Shown here piece after piece: positions 59,484 through 64,000 of a DNA stretch of 64,000 nucleotides. This DNA is from Spirochaetaceae bacterium (GTDB lineage: Bacteria; Spirochaetota; Spirochaetia; Treponematales; Treponemataceae). The notes beneath the pieces are model-generated. The model made no database searches and was not told the origin of the DNA. It worked only from the letters and a program-made list of their open reading frames with translations. Location: contig JAGARR010000011.1 in assembly GCA_017622135.1 (NCBI GenBank), forward strand, positions 1-64,000, written 5' to 3'. Numbering within the stretch: position 1 is the first letter of the stretch; each line of letters begins with the position of its first letter. The position numbers were made by a program, and so were the translations under genes.

Positions 59484-60479
59484 ATGGCTACTATCCCGGC
59501 CTCTTCTGGTTCTTGTCCTCCATTGGAGGGGGAGGATGCTTTCTTCCCTCTCGCTGGAGGAGAACAGCTCCTTCGCCGCTATTTTTCTCAACTATTGGCT
59601 GTGGATCGTAAGGCTCGACTGACAGCACAGACCTACAAGACGTCTGTGGAGGCGTTTCTCCATTGGCTGGGAAGAAGCCGCTCCGGCGGGGAGCCTTCCG
59701 GGGGACGCGATGTGTCAGTCGTCCTTTCTGAGTTGGTGGTGCAGGATGTGATGGACTACCTGATTTGGCGCAACACCAGGGACATGGATCAGCTGACGGT
59801 GGCCAAGGATGTGTCCGCTCTTCGTTCCTTCGGCTCCTTCTTAGTGGAGCAGGGGATCTGGCAGGAGAATCTGGTGCAGCTGGTGGAGCGGCCGAAGATT
59901 TGCCGTGCATTGCCTCGGGTGCTGTCTGTGGAGCAGGTGGATGCCCTGCTGGCTGCCATCGACACCAGCAATCCCCTGGGAGTGCGGGATAGGGCCTTGT
60001 TCGAGGTGGTGTATTCCTGTGGCCTGAGAATCAGCGAGGTGGCGGGGCTGCTGATGGCCAACGTCCATCTGCAGGAGCGGCTTTTGATTGTGCTGGGAAA
60101 GGGCAGCAAGGAGCGGATTCTGCCCTTTGGAGATGCCGCCCACCACTGGCTTTCCTGCTGGATTCAGGAGGGGCGTCCCGCTATTCTGGGAAGCCGTCAG
60201 GTGGCGGAGGTTTTTGTGAACTATCGTGGCCAGCCCCTGTCCCGAAAGGGCATCTGGAAGCGGTTCCAGGAGCTGGAGGCTCTTTCCGGCGTTACCGCTA
60301 AGGTCCACACCCTGCGTCACTCCTTTGCCACACACCTCTTGTCTGGCGGGGCGGATCTGCGTTCGGTGCAGGAGCTTTTAGGTCATTCCGACCTTTCTAC
60401 CACCCAGATCTATACACATGTCGAAAACGATGAATTACACTTATATCATAAGGAATTTTTTCCCGGAGGTTCAAAATGA
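59484..60479 (+). CDS. xerD: XerC/XerD-type tyrosine recombinase
   Basis: 331 residues. The catalytic set is seen: Arg in YSCGLRISEVAGL (about R182), Lys in VLGKGSKERILPFG, H-x-x-R in HTLRHSFATHLLSGG, His in ELLGHSDLSTTQ and the Tyr in IYTHV (about Y310). N-terminal SAM-like domain is complete. Xer recombinases resolve chromosome dimers at dif, and the location by ftsZ, dprA and topA fits the housekeeping enzyme; XerC versus XerD cannot be told. Overlaps the TPR gene by 4 bp. Confidence 0.92.
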   Translation: MATIPASSGSCPPLEGEDAFFPLAGGEQLLRRYFSQLLAVDRKARLTAQTYKTSVEAFLHWLGRSRSGGEPSGGRDVSVVLSELVVQDVMDYLIWRNTRDMDQLTVAKDVSALRSFGSFLVEQGIWQENLVQLVERPKICRALPRVLSVEQVDALLAAIDTSNPLGVRDRALFEVVYSCGLRISEVAGLLMANVHLQERLLIVLGKGSKERILPFGDAAHHWLSCWIQEGRPAILGSRQVAEVFVNYRGQPLSRKGIWKRFQELEALSGVTAKVHTLRHSFATHLLSGGADLRSVQELLGHSDLSTTQIYTHVENDELHLYHKEFFPGGSK

Positions 60480-61231
60480 AGAAGAGAAATAAATGCACCT
60501 GCATCCCAGTGATTCCTGTAGCAGTGGCTGTGCTGGTGGTGATCCTGTTTTCCAGCTGTGGTCTGGGAACGAATACCAAGACAATCAAGCGGATGCAGGC
60601 TTTGGAGGAGGGGGTTTCCAGTCCCACCACCGAGGCCGAGCTGAAGGATGCCATCCAGAAGTACCAGGCCCGGGTGGAGGATATCGCCCAAGCAAACCAG
60701 CAGATTGGCATTTGGTACAAGATGCTGGGTTCCCGCTACCTTGACAATCAGATGTACGGCGAGGCACTGGAGGCCTTCAGAAAGGCCACCACCTATTATC
60801 CTGCAAACCAGAATTTGTACTATTATGTGGCAGTCTGTGCGGGCTATATGGCAAACCAGGCACTGGATTATGCTGCCACTGGCTCCACCGCCCAGAAATT
60901 CAATTACTTGAAGCTGGCTGAGTCCGCATATCTCCAGGCCCTGAAGCTTGACTCCAAGTATGCCAGAGCTCTCTACGGCATCGGTGTTCTGTATATCTTT
61001 GAGCTGGATGAGCCGGGGAAGGCCATTCCTTATCTGGAGACCTTGGCGGAGATAGAAAAGAAGAATGTGGACGGGCTGTTCCTGCTGGCTAATGCCTATT
61101 ACCAGACCTATGAGTATGAGCGGGCAGTGGAAATCTATGATAGAATCATTGCCACCACCACCTCCAGTGAGAAGAAGGCCCAGGCTGAGGCGAACAAGCG
61201 GCAGGTGCTGGAAACAGCCTATGCGGGATAG
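60476..61231 (+). CDS. TPR lipoprotein
   Basis: 251 residues with a lipoprotein signal: hydrophobic VIPVAVAVLVVILFSSC puts the lipidated Cys near residue 28. The mature part has several tetratricopeptide-like helical repeats (WYKMLGSRYLDNQMYGEALE, LYGIGVLYIFELDEPGKAIP, DGLFLLANAYYQTYEYERAV). TPRs bind proteins, so it could act as a scaffold at the envelope for division or wall synthesis, in keeping with its place in the cluster. Overlaps dprA. Confidence 0.85.
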   Translation: MKKRNKCTCIPVIPVAVAVLVVILFSSCGLGTNTKTIKRMQALEEGVSSPTTEAELKDAIQKYQARVEDIAQANQQIGIWYKMLGSRYLDNQMYGEALEAFRKATTYYPANQNLYYYVAVCAGYMANQALDYAATGSTAQKFNYLKLAESAYLQALKLDSKYARALYGIGVLYIFELDEPGKAIPYLETLAEIEKKNVDGLFLLANAYYQTYEYERAVEIYDRIIATTTSSEKKAQAEANKRQVLETAYAG

Positions 61232-62198
61232 CCTTCTCATCTTGGCCATTAGCGCCCTCAATTTTTTATCTTTTAGAGAAAAGGTAATTCTTGAAAAAAA
61301 ACTTGACACTATCGGCGACCTTGCAGTACTTTCAATAGAAGATATTTCCTCCATGGTGGGAAGAAGAATACGTTCCCGCTGGTGGAGGGGGGAGGACTGC
61401 CAGGCCATGGCGGAAAGGAGTCTGAAGCTGATGGAGGTCTATGGCATTGGGGCCCTGGTCCATCATCATCTGGACTATCCTGCCATGGTGGCGGAGATGT
61501 TCGATCCTCCCTACCTGCTGTTTTATCGGGGGAATGTGGCGGCGGTTCGTGAGCCCTGCATCTCTGTGGTGGGAACCCGCAAGCCGAGTCAGGAGGCCGC
61601 CCAGGCTGCCTTTGAGTTTTCACAGGAGGCGGCAGGAGCTGGCTACACCATGGTGTCTGGCCTGGCCTTCGGAATCGATGCCGCCGTCCACAAGGGAGCC
61701 TTGGCGGGTGAGGGGAAGACGGTGGCGGTGCTGCCCTGTGGTGCCGACGGTGTGGTTCCCCTGAGTCACAAGAAGCTGGCGGCCACCATGCTTGAGCGTG
61801 GGGGCTGCCTGTTGTCGGAGTACCTGCCGGGAGTTCCCGCGGAGAAATTCCGCTTTCCCCAGCGGAACAGGATTATTGCGGCCCTGTCCCCAGTGACGGT
61901 GGTGGCCGCTGCCCCGGAAAAGTCGGGTGCCCTCATTACGGCGGAGTTTGCCCTGGAACAGGGACGTGACGTGTACCTGATGGCTGCCGGCATGAGGGAC
62001 CAGCGGTGCTGCCAGGGCATGGAACGCTATCGTGCCGACGGTGCTCCCGTCATCAGCTCTCTGGAGGAGTACGAGCGTTTTTTTTCCGCTCCCCCAGGTG
62101 GCGGTAATGGGGAAGGGGTGCCGATTTCTGGGACCAACAGCAAGTCAGCTTCGGTACGACATTGCAGACAAGAAAAACAATTATTTTTTAGAGGTTGA
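61221..62198 (+). CDS. dprA: DNA processing protein DprA/Smf
   Basis: 325 residues from ATG 61221, overlapping the TPR gene by 11 bp. Loads RecA on single-stranded DNA entering by transformation. The Rossmann-like core begins with ISVVGTRKPSQEAAQAAF and contains MVSGLAFGIDAAVHKGAL, VLPCGADGVVPLSHKKLA and the FPQRNRIIAALSPVTVVAAA block. The winged-helix end common in DprA is absent or shortened. Whether this organism is competent is not known; dprA is widespread even in non-competent lineages. Confidence 0.92.
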   Translation: MRDSLLILAISALNFLSFREKVILEKKLDTIGDLAVLSIEDISSMVGRRIRSRWWRGEDCQAMAERSLKLMEVYGIGALVHHHLDYPAMVAEMFDPPYLLFYRGNVAAVREPCISVVGTRKPSQEAAQAAFEFSQEAAGAGYTMVSGLAFGIDAAVHKGALAGEGKTVAVLPCGADGVVPLSHKKLAATMLERGGCLLSEYLPGVPAEKFRFPQRNRIIAALSPVTVVAAAPEKSGALITAEFALEQGRDVYLMAAGMRDQRCCQGMERYRADGAPVISSLEEYERFFSAPPGGGNGEGVPISGTNSKSASVRHCRQEKQLFFRG

Positions 62199-62199
62199 T

Positions 62200-64000
62200 A
62201 TGGCTGAAACAAAAGGGACTGCCAAGAAGAAAAAGAAGAAGGAAACGCTGGTGATTGTAGAGTCTCCAGCAAAGGCAAAGACAATAGAAAAATATCTTGG
62301 CTCCGGTTATACCGTGAAGGCTTCCATGGGCCATCTCATCGACCTGCCAAAATCAAGGATGGCCATCGATGTGGACAATGGCTTCAATCCTGAGTACATC
62401 ACCGTTCGGGGACGGGCAAAACTCTTGCGGGAGCTGCAGAAGGATGCCAAGAAGGCAGACGAGGTGCTGCTGGCAAGCGATAATGACCGTGAGGGAGAGT
62501 CCATCGCCTGGCATCTTCGTCAGGCTTTTGAGGGAAAGACCGCAGCTCCCATCAAGCGGATTGTTTTCAACGAAATTACTCCCCAGGCAATCAACGAGGC
62601 GGTGAAGTCTCCCGCCGACATTGACGAGTCCAAGGTGAACGCCCAAAAGGCTCGCCGTATCCTGGACCGGTTGGTGGGCTACAACCTGTCTCCCCTGCTG
62701 TGGAAGAAGGTGAAAAACGGCCTTTCTGCCGGGCGGGTTCAGTCGGTGGCCCTGCGGCTTATCTGCGAGCGTGAGCGGGAGGTGGAGGAATTCATCCCCG
62801 ACGAGTACTGGAGCCTGGATGCCGACTTCATCAAGGGAAAGTCCAAGTTCACTGCCCAGCTGGTGCAGTACCAGGACAAGAAGCCGGAGCTGCCCAATGA
62901 GAAATCGGTTCAAGTCATCATCGATGAGATTGGCAGCGAGACTTGCCAGGTGGTGGACATCAAGGCCACCGACAAGACGGTGCGCCCCAAGCCGCCCTTC
63001 ACCACCTCAAAGCTGCAGCAGGCGGCGGCGAATCGGTTGGGCTTCACCTCCCGCAAGACCATGCAGATTGCCCAGCAGCTCTACGAGGGCGTGAACATCG
63101 GTTCCACCCGTGTAGGTCTTATCACCTACATGCGTACTGACTCCGTGCGCATCTCCCAGACTGCCATCGAGGATGTACGCGCGTGGTTGTCCGAGCATTT
63201 TCCCGCCGAGCTGCCCTCCCAGCCCATCGAGTATACCGTGGGCAAGAAGGCTCAGGATGCTCACGAGGGAATCCGCCCCACCTACACCGCCTACACACCT
63301 GACTCCGTGAAGGACTACCTCACCCGAGACCAGCTGCGGCTGTACACCATCATTTGGGAGCGTTTTGTCTCCAGCCAGATGAACAATGCCAAGTCCCGCA
63401 CTACCAGTGTGGACATCAAGGCGGGCAAGGCTCTCTTTCGGGTGTCTGCCAGCAAGGTAGTGGACAAGGGCTTTTACAAGGTTATCAAGGTGTTGTCCTC
63501 CAAGGAGGATGCCACTGGTTCCCTGCCCTCCTTGAAGGTGGGGGAGGAGTTGTCGGCTCAGAAGTTCTATCCTGAGCAGCACTTTACCCAGGGGCCTGCC
63601 CGCTACACCGACGCCTCCATCGTCAAGACTCTGGAGGAGAAGGGCATTGGTCGCCCCTCCACCTACGCACCCATCATCTCCGTGCTGCTGGACCGCTACT
63701 ACGTCACCCGCAGCAACAAGCAGCTGGTGCCCACCCAGTTGGGCCGCATGATAAACGACATCCTGGTGGAGTCCTTCCCGGAGGTGGTAAACGAGAATTT
63801 CACCGCCCGGGTGGAGACGGAGCTGGACGAGATTGAGGAAGACAAGGTTCAGTGGTCCAAGATGCTGGGGGACTTCTTCTTTCCCTTCCGGGACAAGGTG
63901 GAGAACGTCATGGCCACCCATGAAAGCTTTAAGGGAACCATGGACGAGGTGACGGACAAGGTCTGCGAGAAGTGCGGGCGGCCCATGGTGAAAAAGCTGG
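62200..64000 (+). CDS. topA: DNA topoisomerase I, 3' end beyond window
   Basis: At least 600 residues from ATG 62200 (GAGGT upstream), open to the window end. Relaxes negative supercoils. The TOPRIM domain is at the start (LVIVESPAKAKTIEKYLG, then LASDNDREGESIAWHLRQ), and the nucleophilic Tyr is in GLITYMRTDSVRIS (about Y310). The last visible bases encode CEKCGRPMVKK, the first C-terminal zinc finger. It starts 2 bp after the dprA stop. A lysine-rich N-terminus (KKKKKKE) precedes the core. Confidence 0.95.
   Translation, partial: MAETKGTAKKKKKKETLVIVESPAKAKTIEKYLGSGYTVKASMGHLIDLPKSRMAIDVDNGFNPEYITVRGRAKLLRELQKDAKKADEVLLASDNDREGESIAWHLRQAFEGKTAAPIKRIVFNEITPQAINEAVKSPADIDESKVNAQKARRILDRLVGYNLSPLLWKKVKNGLSAGRVQSVALRLICEREREVEEFIPDEYWSLDADFIKGKSKFTAQLVQYQDKKPELPNEKSVQVIIDEIGSETCQVVDIKATDKTVRPKPPFTTSKLQQAAANRLGFTSRKTMQIAQQLYEGVNIGSTRVGLITYMRTDSVRISQTAIEDVRAWLSEHFPAELPSQPIEYTVGKKAQDAHEGIRPTYTAYTPDSVKDYLTRDQLRLYTIIWERFVSSQMNNAKSRTTSVDIKAGKALFRVSASKVVDKGFYKVIKVLSSKEDATGSLPSLKVGEELSAQKFYPEQHFTQGPARYTDASIVKTLEEKGIGRPSTYAPIISVLLDRYYVTRSNKQLVPTQLGRMINDILVESFPEVVNENFTARVETELDEIEEDKVQWSKMLGDFFFPFRDKVENVMATHESFKGTMDEVTDKVCEKCGRPMVKKL

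Overview
The window looks like a chromosomal segment of a spirochaete, most likely Treponema or a close relative. The main evidence is an mglBAC sugar transporter whose binding protein has the circularly permuted layout known from T. pallidum Tp0684, and a treponeme-like run of mraZ-rsmH-ftsL-murF-ftsW-ftsQ-ftsA-ftsZ-xer-TPR-dprA-topA. Most core genes are GC-rich; several accessory patches are clearly AT-rich. Species cannot be fixed by reading alone.

Layout. 1-3.2 kb: the 3' end of a DUF1566-type gene, then two copies (830-1448 and 2270-3054) of a ~0.6-0.8 kb element flanking a BrnTA toxin-antitoxin pair. Each copy holds convergent sigma70-type promoters, a hairpin and a 31-residue hydrophobic ORF, resembling a type I toxin-antitoxin locus. 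3.2-19.6 kb: Rpn-type nuclease, PARG-like protein, TrpB2, orphan DNA methylase, MFS carrier, NylB-like hydrolase, FMN reductase, purB with a 71-bp tandem array at its 3' end, secreted proteins, RluA-type synthase, a YihY-cNMP fusion and a MutT-type Nudix protein. 19.7-28.7 kb: LolA-like protein, ndk, gpsA, argJ, argB, argD; argB and argD are separated by an AT-rich island with a decayed IS1595-type transposase and a solitary 5S rRNA gene with its own promoter. 28.8-33.6 kb: mglBAC. 33.6-34.4 kb: Phd/PIN toxin-antitoxin pair. 34.4-36.7 kb: DAHP synthase and prephenate dehydrogenase behind a leader peptide (FYFYYY) and terminator that look like a classical aromatic amino acid attenuator. 36.8-39.1 kb: degenerate-GGDEF/EAL protein. 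39.2-47.7 kb: accessory region with DUF4160/DUF2442, an AAA/DUF4143 ATPase, an XRE regulator, a three-gene operon (HNH-membrane protein, YkgJ-type cysteine-cluster protein, glycine-rich membrane protein), apt, an oxidoreductase and a GNAT toxin-antitoxin pair. 47.7-51.2 kb: rubredoxin, flavin reductase, glyA and an uncharacterised gene. 51.3-64 kb: the cell-wall/division cluster to topA (cut by the window edge).

Three themes run across the window. First, accessory modules sit beside direct repeats of the 3' end of a neighbouring gene (DUF1566 tail around BrnTA, XRE tail three times, oxidoreductase tail around the GNAT pair, purB tail four times). This suggests a shared insertion or duplication route. 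Second, many genes begin 6-8 nt downstream of a good -10 box with no Shine-Dalgarno sequence, so leaderless mRNAs appear common. Third, short palindromes of the form TTTCC-N-GGAAA recur between genes.

The best candidates for undescribed systems are the repeated convergent-promoter small-peptide locus (three compensatory base-pair changes in its hairpin while the peptide is nearly unchanged) and the HNH/YkgJ/glycine-rich operon.
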